A DNA stretch of 64,000 bases from an uncultured Marinifilum sp. (GTDB lineage Bacteria; Bacteroidota; Bacteroidia; Bacteroidales; Marinifilaceae). Shown here piece by piece: positions 18,701 to 27,392 of the stretch (position 1 is its first letter; the number at the start of each line of letters is the position of its first letter). The notes under the pieces were generated by a model, which saw only the letters and a list, made by a program, of their open reading frames with translations, had not been told where the DNA came from and did not search any database. The position numbers were made by a program, and so were the translations under genes. Where the stretch lies: positions 2,158,923-2,222,922 of the forward strand of contig NZ_OY781918.1 of NCBI RefSeq assembly GCF_963677195.1, given 5' to 3'.

Positions 18701-19933
18701 GTTTTCGTCGGTATCGAGACTAATGTTTATGTTTTTAAAGCCTTTGGTGTAATTATCCGAAATTTTATTCGAAAGAAAATTGATTCCTTCATCTTCTGTT
18801 CCTATCCATAAATTTTTCTTGTGATCTTCGAATATCGACTGAACAAAATTACTGCTAATTGATCCTCTGCTATTGCTTTTATAATAGTGTCTGAATTTTT
18901 TCGGACTTAGGTTGATGGTATAGATTCCACCAGCACGGGTTCCTACCCAAATTTGTCCTATCTCATCTTCTGTAATTGAGGTAACAATATTACTTTTAAT
19001 CTGCTCTTTTAAATTGTTTTTGTTAAACTTAAACTCTATTTCCCATCCTTTATCGGGTTGGTAGTGTAAGCAGCTAATTCCATGGCGGTTACCCGACCAT
19101 ATTTTTTGATTTTTATAGATTAGTCCGGTGGTTGATATATTGTGTAATAAGTTTAATTTATAAGTGCCGTTTTTCTGTTTTTGAATGGCATTAATATGAA
19201 AACCACCCACTAAAAGTCCATCTTCATACTCATGAAATACTGCACCCTGACAGTCGAATGATTCATACTGAATATTTTCTTTTTTTCCATACGGATTAAT
19301 GAGTCTTAAAACCCTTAGGTTTGTGCCCAGCCAAATTTCACCTTCTTTATCCTGATGAATTTTTTTAATGGTTACTTTAATATCATCCTTAATAAATTGT
19401 TCCTGAATGGGTACTGTAACTATTTCTGATATTTTATCCAGATTTTTATCCAGACTTATTCTTGAATAACCATACCAGTTCCCAATCCATATTACATCTT
19501 TATTATCTATGATCATGCAGGTTACATCATCGCTATTTAGTTTGGTGCTTTTGTCTCCTTTGGTATCGTAAATCGTAAATTTTTCTGTAAGCGGATTTAA
19601 TTTACATAGTCCTCTTCCATAGGTTCCTATCCAGATATTTCCTTTGCTATCTTCATCAATTGCAATAATCATATTACTGCTAATGTTTTTAGCTTCCTTT
19701 GATATTTGGTAAGTTTTATAGGAATAACCATCAAAACGATGAAGTCCGTCTAATGTACCAATCCACATAAAACCTTTACTATCTTTAAATATGCAGTTAA
19801 CATCGTTTTGCGGAAGGTCTTTTAATTGAAAAATTGTAAATAAATCTTCTTTATTATTTGTATTACATTTACTACTCGTATTACAGATAAGAAGAATAAA
19901 TAAGAGCAGAATAAATTTTGGAATAATTTTCAT
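15782..19933 (-). CDS. Hybrid two-component system regulator (HTCS) of the galactan locus
   Basis: This 1383-residue inner-membrane one-protein signalling system should sense a galactan oligosaccharide in the periplasm and activate transcription. Order: signal peptide (1-23); two seven-bladed propellers of 'DSKGFMWIGTLDGLHRF'-type repeats (about 30-745); Y_Y_Y domain (about 755-820); membrane helix (about 825-850); HisKA with phospho-acceptor His872 in ISHEFRTPL; HATPase with 'NLLSNAFKFTP' and 'GTGIGLAL'; receiver domain with phospho-acceptor Asp1183 in IISDVMMPN; and a C-terminal AraC-type HTH (about 1280-1380). All parts look intact. It is divergent from the susC-like gene; the shared 263-bp interval holds one of three matching operators, which makes this protein the best candidate to bind them. 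Confidence 0.96.
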   Translation of the reverse strand: MKIIPKFILLLFILLICNTSSKCNTNNKEDLFTIFQLKDLPQNDVNCIFKDSKGFMWIGTLDGLHRFDGYSYKTYQISKEAKNISSNMIIAIDEDSKGNIWIGTYGRGLCKLNPLTEKFTIYDTKGDKSTKLNSDDVTCMIIDNKDVIWIGNWYGYSRISLDKNLDKISEIVTVPIQEQFIKDDIKVTIKKIHQDKEGEIWLGTNLRVLRLINPYGKKENIQYESFDCQGAVFHEYEDGLLVGGFHINAIQKQKNGTYKLNLLHNISTTGLIYKNQKIWSGNRHGISCLHYQPDKGWEIEFKFNKNNLKEQIKSNIVTSITEDEIGQIWVGTRAGGIYTINLSPKKFRHYYKSNSRGSISSNFVQSIFEDHKKNLWIGTEDEGINFLSNKISDNYTKGFKNINISLDTDENRAYAIEETLTPESKEHQSLIWVGSSYPTNLAAINPNNLQRKNLNYVNENLGFLFTLESQGDSVLWAGSYGEGLWRLSLNKKGDITHTQNFTPQDRSETNISSRIIRHLFLDSNNNLWIATDKGLNRIKASELNKSYPKFESFEDKAIKDIYCLQIYEAKNGKIWMGSMGSGLISFQADKNTGTYKFSSLTIKNGLPNNTVKSILEDEQGYLWLSTNKGICRYKPENGDIVNYDAEDGLQHNEFSEICAYKRSNGQLIFGGINGFNAFSPNQIHKDTLAPNLFLTDFYILNKLVKPGEKINGHIVLDKSIEYTKEIELNYNQNSFSIGFLGLSYNAPQKNKYKYILEGFDPGWYNASASYRIAKYTNVPAGKYTFKAIASNSDNIWAEKPVSITIKIKPPFYLSSWAYLTYVALILIAAYFAYRINKTNTRRKNKMLMAELEKNKVEEVAQIKLRFFTNISHEFRTPLTLITTPLSKLISKNDEMPAEERLSNYKLINQNANLLLRLVNQLMDFRRLDQNKMKLKLKSVDLNQFVNNIYQSFKPWAEQKNIKINFEAADNDQIMWIDEEKIEKVIYNLLSNAFKFTPKNGSISIEIEDSQNDNFIRIYISDTGIGIDPKEQEHIFERYYQSESKNKQSFGGTGIGLALCKGLVDMHKGGIEVRSEKGQGTTFMVKLHKGKSWLNVNTNSLAASSEGEYNYNEESEEEYSQSDLKKDVDFKKNHYKILLVEDNIDLRQLVKDIFVNDFIVFEADDGLQGYKKCLDKQPDVIISDVMMPNMDGIELCQKIKSEEAVSHIPILLLTAKNTTESQIEGFEIGADAYIPKPYNTDILRARVISLLKNREKLRKKFQKEIEINPMIIANSPTDSKFLDQILAIIEKNLSDSEFSIEKLAAEYGVSRIYLNRKIKALTGETSNQFLRNIRLKHAAELLKQNVLSVSEVTWQVGYNDLRTFRTRFKEKFGLSPSEYAKKNS

Positions 19934-20031
19934 ATTAAGTGTGAATTAGAAGCTAAGTTTTTCAATACTTGTAAAAATAAAGAATTTATTGTGCAATAAA
20001 ACTTGTATTTAGAATCATTTTTATGATTTCG

Positions 20032-20139
20032 TTATCAAATACCCCCATTAGGTTATCATGCATGTAGTCTGTTATCATTTACGCATATACTTTATTGCCA
20101 AACAGGTAGGTCGAAGTAGTCTGCTTTGGAATAAATTTG
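20032..20139 (+). promoter_or_regulatory. susC-like promoter with three-repeat putative HTCS operator
   Basis: Repeat starts are at 20032 (TTATCAAATACCCCC), 20053 (TTATCATGCATGTAG) and 20072 (TTATCATTTACGCATATAC). The -7 box TAAATTTG is at 20132-20139. No good -33 box is seen, as expected for an activator-dependent promoter. The predicted leader is only about 50 nt. Confidence 0.8.
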
Positions 20140-20196
20140 AGACTAATCAATATGAATGATTTTTTTAACCTAAACTGTAAATGAAAATGCTTTCTT

Positions 20197-23100
20197 ATGA
20201 AGGAAATTATTAAAATTAATGGAAAATCGATTGTCTTACTGACTTTCCTCTATTTGTTTTTTGGGGTTCAATTATACGCTCAGGAACAAAGTGTTACGGG
20301 TACTATATACGATTCATCAAACGGAACTGTGCTTCCTGGTGCAACCGTTGTAGTAAAAGGTACCACAACAGGAACTACCAGTAATATTGATGGTGTATTT
20401 GAACTGAATGCATCAAAAGGCGACATTCTTATGGTATCTTTTATTGGATACATTAGTCAGGAAGTAGCTGTTACTTCTGAAACAAATCTTAAAGTTAATC
20501 TGGTTCCCGATTTTGAAGAACTATCCGAAGTTGTTGTGGTAGGGTACGGAACACAAAAGAAAATTGAATTAACAGGAGCTGTCTCCTCTGTTAAATCGGA
20601 TGAAATGGCGAAAATTGTTTCTTCTGATTTTACCAAATCGCTGCAAGGAAAAATTGCCGGTGTTAGTGTAATTGAAAGTAGTGGTCGTCCTGGAGATCAG
20701 GCCAATATTCAAATTCGTGGATTAGGATCTATCTCGAGTAATGCTAGTCCCTTATATGTTGTTGATGGAATTCCTTACGATGGAAATCCTAATATCGCAT
20801 CGGAAGATATCGAAACTGTGGATATCTTAAAAGATGGTGCATCGGCAGCTGTGTATGGTACGCGTGCATCAAATGGTGTAATTCTAATTACTACCAAAAG
20901 AGGAAAAGAGGGAAAAACAAAGGTGAGTTTCTCTTCTTATTATGGTATTCAGAATATTACCTCAGGAACCGAGCTGTTAAACACAAAAGAGCACTTATAT
21001 GTCGACGAGCAAATGCAGGTAATGCAGGGGTCGCATTCAAGTATCTTACATTACAATCCTAATGCAATGGATTACGATACCGATTTTGTAGGATCCATTA
21101 CCAACGATAATGCTGCCATTCAAAGTCATAATGTTACTTTATCTGGCGGACGCGATGGTCTTACTTTTAACGTAAATGCCAATTACTTCGATCAGGATGG
21201 TATTTTGCGTCAATCGGGATACGACCGATTTACAACTCGTGCCAATGCAAGTTTAAAAAAGGGAAAGTTCGATGCTTTTGTAAGTCTTGGAATTATGCAT
21301 TCCAATAAAGAGCAGGAACCATGGGCCCTTTATGAGTTTGCAATGTTTCAGGGGCCATACCGTCCACCTTTGGGAGGATTGGAAACAACAGAAAATTCGG
21401 TTGTTATACCAGGTAATAATCCCGATCATGTGGGATATCTGTCTCGCCTATTAAACCAGCAGGACGATAGAAAAGAGAATTCTTATAATGTATCGGCCAA
21501 TTTAAAATATGAAATTACAAAAGGTTTAACTTATCAGCTTAACTTAGGTTATAATCACTGGAATTACCACCGCGAATTTTGGCAACCACAATACCTTGTG
21601 TACGACGAGGATGGAGATCTTAATAAATTAGGAAGTCGTGAAGAGGCTGTTCTTACCGAGGACTTTTCTACATCATATAAGTACACAATGGAAAATATTG
21701 TCAACTATACGAAAACGATTGATAAGCATACTTTTACTGCCATGCTTGGATATACTATTGAGAAATCGGAGCGGGATAATACTTCTGCAACCAAAAAAGA
21801 TTTTATAAGCAATAGTGTTTCTGTTTTCGATGGTGGTTCAAGTAATACTGCAATTACTGGTGATGATAGCGAGCATGCTATTGTGGGTAAACTGGGGCGT
21901 TTGCAATACAATTATGATAATCGTTACTTGTTTAGTGCAAGTATTCGTTACGATGGTTCTTCTAATTTTGGTGAAGATTATCGATACAATGAATTCTATG
22001 GAGCTTCGCTGGGTTGGAATATTAGCGAAGAGAGTTTTATGGATTCTTTTGAATCTATCGATAACCTTAAACTTCGTGCCAGTTATGGTGAAGTAGGAAA
22101 CCAGGGAATCTCTTCTTATTTGTATGCGGCTTATGTAGATGCAAATATCGATTACGTTTGGGGACCAGAAAATAGTGATGAGCTGGGAGCTGGAGCCATT
22201 CAAAGAGGATATGCAAACCCTCTTGTACAATGGGAAACAAATATCTCACAAAATATTGGTGTTGATTTACTAATGTTCGATGGTAAATTTAGTTTTACTG
22301 CCGATGTGTATAAGAACGATAAAAAAGATATGCTTTTAGATGTTCTTCTTCCTGCATCTACCGGGACAACTGTACCTGGCGACTGGGGAAATTACAATTC
22401 TAAAATTTCCAATGTTGGTAATATGGTGAATAAAGGCTTCGAATTTTCGGCCTATTATAAGGAGAGAACAAAATATGGTTTAAACTGGCAACTAACAGGT
22501 ACTTTTACCCGAAATATCAACGAAATTACCGACTTAGGCGACGATTTGGATCAAATTGCCTTGGAAGATAGTAAGCCTGGTAACTGGCGTGCTACTCAGC
22601 AGGACATCACTACCTATATGGTTCCGGGATACGAAGCCGGTGCATTCTTTCTGATTCCGACAGATGGAATTTTTAAAACTGCCGATCAGTTGGCTGCTCA
22701 TGTTCATACCTACGAGGATGGAACAACAAGTGCTATTCAGCCAAATGCTAAATTGGGAGACCTAAAATATATTGATACCAATAATGATGGTGTTATTGAT
22801 GATAATGATCGTGTGTATAAAGGATCGGGTATGCCTAAATTCGAAGCAGGATTAAACCTGTCTGCCGATTATAAAGGTTTCGATTTAAGTGTTCAGCTGT
22901 TTTATTCCAATGGAAATAAAGTATTTAATGGTGCAAAACTATTTGCCTATTCTATGAAGAGACACAAAGATCTTTATCAGATGTGGACTCCTCAAAATGC
23001 TGATTCTGATATCATGTCGGCACGAGTAAGTTCTGAGCACGATAACTTCCGTTCCCGTTCTGATTATTTCCTTGAAGATGCAGACTTTCTTAGAGTACGT

Positions 23101-23316
23101 AATTTAACTCTTGGTTATTCTATTCCTAAAAAACTAATCGGAAATTACCTCGATAAGTTGAGAGTTTATTTTACAGCTCAAAATCCATTCACATTTACCG
23201 ATTATGAAGGATACGATCCTGAAATTGGCGGAAATGGAGTATCAACAAGAGGTATCGATAAAGGAACCTATCCTGTAACTCGTAAGTTTTTAATGGGAGT
23301 ACAAGTTGATTTTTAA
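20197..23316 (+). CDS. SusC-like TonB-dependent oligosaccharide transporter
   Basis: This 1039-residue outer-membrane barrel should import galactan oligosaccharides together with the SusD-like lid encoded next to it. It has a signal peptide (about 1-29), a carboxypeptidase-D regulatory-like domain (about 32-110; 'LPGATVVVKGTTTGT'), a TonB-box/plug region beginning 'VVVVGYGTQKK' (about 117-240) and a barrel ending in the aromatic terminus 'MGVQVDF'. Length is normal for the family. The 18-bp gap to the SusD-like gene indicates co-transcription. The TonB energizer is not in the window. Confidence 0.96.
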   Translation: MKEIIKINGKSIVLLTFLYLFFGVQLYAQEQSVTGTIYDSSNGTVLPGATVVVKGTTTGTTSNIDGVFELNASKGDILMVSFIGYISQEVAVTSETNLKVNLVPDFEELSEVVVVGYGTQKKIELTGAVSSVKSDEMAKIVSSDFTKSLQGKIAGVSVIESSGRPGDQANIQIRGLGSISSNASPLYVVDGIPYDGNPNIASEDIETVDILKDGASAAVYGTRASNGVILITTKRGKEGKTKVSFSSYYGIQNITSGTELLNTKEHLYVDEQMQVMQGSHSSILHYNPNAMDYDTDFVGSITNDNAAIQSHNVTLSGGRDGLTFNVNANYFDQDGILRQSGYDRFTTRANASLKKGKFDAFVSLGIMHSNKEQEPWALYEFAMFQGPYRPPLGGLETTENSVVIPGNNPDHVGYLSRLLNQQDDRKENSYNVSANLKYEITKGLTYQLNLGYNHWNYHREFWQPQYLVYDEDGDLNKLGSREEAVLTEDFSTSYKYTMENIVNYTKTIDKHTFTAMLGYTIEKSERDNTSATKKDFISNSVSVFDGGSSNTAITGDDSEHAIVGKLGRLQYNYDNRYLFSASIRYDGSSNFGEDYRYNEFYGASLGWNISEESFMDSFESIDNLKLRASYGEVGNQGISSYLYAAYVDANIDYVWGPENSDELGAGAIQRGYANPLVQWETNISQNIGVDLLMFDGKFSFTADVYKNDKKDMLLDVLLPASTGTTVPGDWGNYNSKISNVGNMVNKGFEFSAYYKERTKYGLNWQLTGTFTRNINEITDLGDDLDQIALEDSKPGNWRATQQDITTYMVPGYEAGAFFLIPTDGIFKTADQLAAHVHTYEDGTTSAIQPNAKLGDLKYIDTNNDGVIDDNDRVYKGSGMPKFEAGLNLSADYKGFDLSVQLFYSNGNKVFNGAKLFAYSMKRHKDLYQMWTPQNADSDIMSARVSSEHDNFRSRSDYFLEDADFLRVRNLTLGYSIPKKLIGNYLDKLRVYFTAQNPFTFTDYEGYDPEIGGNGVSTRGIDKGTYPVTRKFLMGVQVDF

Positions 23317-23334
23317 TATTAAAAGAAGTAGAAG

Positions 23335-25104
23335 ATGAAAAATATATTAAAATATACACTGATTTTCGTACTCTTGCTGGGTACCTTATCTAGTTGTGAA
23401 GATGATTTGTTGGAACAGGTAAACCCTAATGCGGTTACAACAGACTCTTTTTGGCAAACAGCTGAAGATTTTGATAAAGCTGTAAATGCATTATACAGTT
23501 CTTTGCAGTTTCCTGCAGTAAGTGGTCAGGGACTTGTAAAAAATATGGTTCGAAGCGATTTTGCTGGTTCAGAAAGCTGGTATGCTGATGTGAAGTATTC
23601 GAATTTAGTTTGGAATGATGCTTCTGATAATGTTGTAGATCGTTGGTCGCAACTATATGTTGGAATTTATAGAGCAAACCAAATCTTATATTATATCGAT
23701 GGAGTTACATTCTTAAGCGATTCTGAAAAAGAATTAATTATTGCTCAAACACGTTTTTTAAGAGGATTAAATTATTTCTGGCTAATACAATCTTATAATC
23801 AGGCAATTATTCACGATGTTCTTCCTGTTGAAGATGTGGATATGCATAAGCCTTTGAGTACCAGGGAGGAAGTGCTTTCAGAAATGATAATTCCTGATCT
23901 TACTTTTGCCTACGAGCATCTTCCTAAAACTTGGCCGGATAGTGATACAGGCAGATTTACCTGGGGAGCAGCAGCTTCTATGTTAGGAAAAACATATCTG
24001 TACGAAAAAGACTGGACAAATGCTGCTATGTATTTTAAACAGGTAATTGATGCTGCCGATAACGACGGATTGTATTCTTTAGTGCCTAATTTCATGGATA
24101 ACTTTACCATTGAGAATGAGTTCAATTCAGAATCAATTTTAGAAGTTGCTTATTCCGATAATTATAAGGAAGGTGCAAGTGGAACCAGACAGGATGACAT
24201 AGGAACCGTTCCAGGTTCAGAAGCCACCTCTATTGCAAGTTCGTTTGCCAGTATTACCGGAGCAGGTGGTTATAATACCTGTTTGCCAACTTATTGGTTG
24301 CAAGAGCTTTTTGTGGCTGCCGATTCTATAGATTTAACCAATCCGGTGAATGTTGGAATGCGATATTCGCAAAGAACCTATGCTACTATTGTAGTGGAGT
24401 TTGGAGACGGAGATTATTATCAGGCTCCTCTTACTTCTACTGATACAGAAAAAAGTAAGGCCAATTTTAATTACGGACAGGGTTCTAAAGTTAAAAAATG
24501 GACAAGCTGGTACTATAAAGAAAGTGAAGATGCTTCTACAACTGCACGTTCAGGAATTAACTTCCGTCACATTCGTTTGGCCGATGTATACTTAATGTAT
24601 GCCGAAGCGGTACTTGAAAAAGATGGAAATACTACCGAGGCTCTAAAATACATAGAGAAAGTAAGAGAAAGAGCTGGCGTATTGTCATTGCAACACTATA
24701 TGGATAACAACGGAGGAATGATTCCTGTTTTGGATAAATCCCGTTTTCCTAATGGTTTGGCTCAACACGATATGCTTCCTTTAACTACAGAATCATTATT
24801 GCATCACCTAAGAATGGTAGAAAGACCATTGGAGTTAGCATTTGAAGGACATCGCTGGTACGATTTAGTTCGTTGGGGAATTATTTCTGAAACCTTTACG
24901 GAAAGAAAAGCTGAAGAAGATTTAATTAAGGAAAAATTACTCGATCCGGTAACTAACAAAATGCTTGGTGATAAAATTTTCCCTTTATACCTAAATGAAA
25001 GAGTACGTCCGGATTGGACTGTTCCAGCTGCTAACTACAATAGTGCTGTTCACGATTATTATCCAATTCCTTCGATTGAAACTCAATCAAACAGAGAATT
25101 GTAA
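23335..25104 (+). CDS. SusD-like surface glycan-binding lipoprotein
   Basis: This 589-residue outer-membrane lipoprotein should cap the SusC-like transporter and capture oligosaccharides. The signal peptide ends with lipobox LSSC (Cys21), followed by the family N-terminal segment 'FWQTAEDFDKAVNALYSSLQ', TPR-type helices in the first half and the C-terminal RagB/SusD motif 'FEGHRWYDLVRWG' (about 503-515). Length is typical. It follows the susC-like gene by 18 bp and precedes the second glycan-binding lipoprotein by 128 bp. The ligand is inferred from the locus only. Confidence 0.96.
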   Translation: MKNILKYTLIFVLLLGTLSSCEDDLLEQVNPNAVTTDSFWQTAEDFDKAVNALYSSLQFPAVSGQGLVKNMVRSDFAGSESWYADVKYSNLVWNDASDNVVDRWSQLYVGIYRANQILYYIDGVTFLSDSEKELIIAQTRFLRGLNYFWLIQSYNQAIIHDVLPVEDVDMHKPLSTREEVLSEMIIPDLTFAYEHLPKTWPDSDTGRFTWGAAASMLGKTYLYEKDWTNAAMYFKQVIDAADNDGLYSLVPNFMDNFTIENEFNSESILEVAYSDNYKEGASGTRQDDIGTVPGSEATSIASSFASITGAGGYNTCLPTYWLQELFVAADSIDLTNPVNVGMRYSQRTYATIVVEFGDGDYYQAPLTSTDTEKSKANFNYGQGSKVKKWTSWYYKESEDASTTARSGINFRHIRLADVYLMYAEAVLEKDGNTTEALKYIEKVRERAGVLSLQHYMDNNGGMIPVLDKSRFPNGLAQHDMLPLTTESLLHHLRMVERPLELAFEGHRWYDLVRWGIISETFTERKAEEDLIKEKLLDPVTNKMLGDKIFPLYLNERVRPDWTVPAANYNSAVHDYYPIPSIETQSNREL

Positions 25105-25232
25105 TTGTTGAGGAATAATTTAAAAAGATTATAATGAAACTAACAAGATTAAATAATTAGTAAGTCATACGTGAATACGATTATTTAAGAATGCTAAGTT
25201 TTATGAAGTCTTAAAATGAAAATTATAAACAC

Positions 25233-26789
25233 ATGAATAAGATATTTAATAAATACGGATTATTTCTAGTGCTGACCCTCGTGAGTCTTTGGTCGTGCGA
25301 CGATGAATATGAAACTCCGGGAACAGAACCAAGTCATGTTTATGCTACAACATCGTTTGGGGATACAGAAAATAAATTGCAAGTAAATAGTTTTATGTCT
25401 TTTATTGATCTTTCGAGAGGTGTGGAAAGTAGAACATGGACATTTACCGAAGATGCAGTAGGTCTTGATGGTAATAGCCTGAGCAGTTCATCGGAAGAGG
25501 CTGTAAAAGCTATGTTTACTACAGCAGGAGTACACAATATAGGTTTATCTCAAACATTTTCAGGAAATGTATGGGTTGGCGAAAGTCAAAAAGAGACCGC
25601 GAGCTATGATACCATTATTTCCATTACTGTATTAGATAGTGTTAAAGCCAGCTTTACTGCAGTTCAGGTTAAAGAAGGAAGCAATTTGCTAAATGCCGAT
25701 AATGCATTGAACGAGGTGTTTGCAGGTCGTGAAATTGTGTTTACACAGACAACAGCAGAACTAATGGGAGCCGATAATTTTGTTTGGTATTTTACCAAAC
25801 AGGGAGGAGCCACAGTTAAATACGAAGGCGCCGAAATTACTGCTAAATTTAGTAGTGTTGGGGTTTATGATGCCATGCTAATTGCAAGTAATGAATTTAG
25901 TAGAGATACTATTTCTTATGATTCTTATTTAAATATTGTTGCATCTACCGATCCTGTTGAATTATTGGGTGTAACTGTTGATGGTGACCTGAAAATTCGT
26001 TTTGGTCGTGATATGGGATATCCTACTACTTGCGATCCTGCTTCATTTAGCCTAACTGTAACAAACAATGGTGCAGATATTCCGGTTAGTGTTACTGGTT
26101 TAAGTCTGGATGCCGATGAAAATAATGTTATTATTCTGGAATTGAGTGATGAACTTTACAATAGTGATGAGGTAATGATAAGTTATGATGCTACTGTGGG
26201 TGATTTAATTACATCTGATGGAATGTTAGCTGATTCGTTTACTGATGAGAAAGTTATATTTATTACAGATAATATTCTTGCCGCATCTAGTTTTGATTAT
26301 GGTTTTGAAAATTATCCTAGCGCAAACTGGAAATACCTTTGGTGGGGTGGTGTTTGGGGAGAATACGAATTTGAAGTTTCTTCTGCTCAATTTTATAAAG
26401 GAAAAAATAGTGGTCATGTAACAATGAAACCAGGTGGTGGAATGATTATGGGACTAAAAGATGATGCTAATGAATACATTACCTTTACCACCGAAGCCGA
26501 TAAAGAATATGAGATTTCCTGTTGGGTTTATATGGAATCTATTGGTGACAGAGCATCTACTCCGGATTTACGTTGTTACTGGTCTGCAGATGTAGATTGG
26601 AGTGTTCAGGGAGCATTCTTCGATCCTGATTATGAGGAAGGAAAGTGGGTTTATCACTCATGGAGAGTGAATTCACCTGGCGATGGCGAGTATGGTTTCC
26701 AGATTAGAGGTGATAATCAGGGAAATTCTCAAGCTTGTTCATTCTACTTCGATGAATTGTCTATGTCTGTAATCGATCCAAGACAATAA
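25233..26789 (+). CDS. PKD-domain surface glycan-binding lipoprotein (SGBP/SusE-position)
   Basis: This 518-residue lipoprotein (lipobox LWSC, Cys22) sits in the SusE/F position after SusC and SusD. Two PKD-like beta-sandwich domains (about 30-130 and 140-235), an Ig-like bacterial domain (about 238-345) and a C-terminal carbohydrate-binding module-like jelly roll (about 350-518, rich in Trp: 'NWKYLWWGGVWGEYEF') are suggested by sequence. No catalytic motif is seen. Such proteins usually present polysaccharide to the secreted endo-enzyme and transporter. Family assignment of the C-terminal module is tentative. A terminator follows, closing the transport operon. Confidence 0.8.
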   Translation: MNKIFNKYGLFLVLTLVSLWSCDDEYETPGTEPSHVYATTSFGDTENKLQVNSFMSFIDLSRGVESRTWTFTEDAVGLDGNSLSSSSEEAVKAMFTTAGVHNIGLSQTFSGNVWVGESQKETASYDTIISITVLDSVKASFTAVQVKEGSNLLNADNALNEVFAGREIVFTQTTAELMGADNFVWYFTKQGGATVKYEGAEITAKFSSVGVYDAMLIASNEFSRDTISYDSYLNIVASTDPVELLGVTVDGDLKIRFGRDMGYPTTCDPASFSLTVTNNGADIPVSVTGLSLDADENNVIILELSDELYNSDEVMISYDATVGDLITSDGMLADSFTDEKVIFITDNILAASSFDYGFENYPSANWKYLWWGGVWGEYEFEVSSAQFYKGKNSGHVTMKPGGGMIMGLKDDANEYITFTTEADKEYEISCWVYMESIGDRASTPDLRCYWSADVDWSVQGAFFDPDYEEGKWVYHSWRVNSPGDGEYGFQIRGDNQGNSQACSFYFDELSMSVIDPRQ

Positions 26790-26819
26790 TTGTACTTGAA
26801 TAATATAGATAAACCAAGG

Positions 26820-26850
26820 GGGAGAGCTATATGCTCTCCCTGATTTTTTC
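26820..26850 (+). terminator. Rho-independent terminator closing the SusC/SusD operon
   Basis: GGGAGAGC/GCTCTCCC stem with a TATAT loop followed by TGATTTTTTC. Confidence 0.85.
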
Positions 26851-26979
26851 AATAGCTATTTATCATGTATAAATTGAGAATATGAATTTCATAATACAAT
26901 TTACTTTCTCATAAGCCTAATGTTTATGGAGTACACTATTATTCGAATATAAGTAAGTTATAGGTGATAAAGTCTTCAG

Positions 26980-27087
26980 GTATTAAATACCCCTTTTTCT
27001 TTATTTTAACGCCCCTTTGTTATCAAATGCCTATGTTTTTTTATTTGTGCTGCCTCCCTATGCTTAGCTATCGTACGTTTAACTTTG
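26980..27087 (+). promoter_or_regulatory. Anhydrogalactose-operon promoter with three-repeat putative HTCS operator
   Basis: Repeat starts are at 26980 (GTATTAAATACCCC), 27001 (TTATTTTAACGCCCC) and 27020 (TTATCAAATGCCTATG). The -7 box TAACTTTG is at 27080-27087, exactly 60 bp from the third repeat start. The repeats are more degenerate than at 20032 but the spacing is the same. Confidence 0.75.
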
Positions 27088-27094
27088 ATAGTGT

Positions 27095-27392
27095 CAAGTA
27101 AATAGTAAGTGATTTATATCCGAAAAAAATAAGATCATGAAGTAATTTCATGTTGAGCGATTTATTCAAATTTAATGACTTTTAAATTTGATAGTAAGGG
27201 GTAAAATAAAACTGAACATTAACTCAACAGTAATATTATATTATTGATAGAAAGTTAGTTGAGTGTATTTTTTTTAGTTGCTATATTTTAAATTTACCCT
27301 CGTTCATAAAAGTTGATACAGGCTAATTTTAGATCTGTACTTATATGTACAGAGTAATTTATATAATCAATAAATATTAATTCATAATTATT
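27095..27392 (+). promoter_or_regulatory. ~300-nt structured leader of the anhydrogalactose operon
   Basis: Between the predicted start (about 27094) and the ATG at 27393 lie several inverted repeats: CATGAA/TTCATG (27136-27152), CAAATTTAA/TTAAATTTG (27167-27190), ACTCAAC/GTTGAGT (27222-27264) enclosing CAGTAATAT/ATATTATTG, then eight T (27268-27275), and TCTGTAC/GTACAGA (27334-27353). The third hairpin plus T-run looks like an intrinsic terminator inside the leader. No open reading frame of note is present. Confidence 0.5.
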
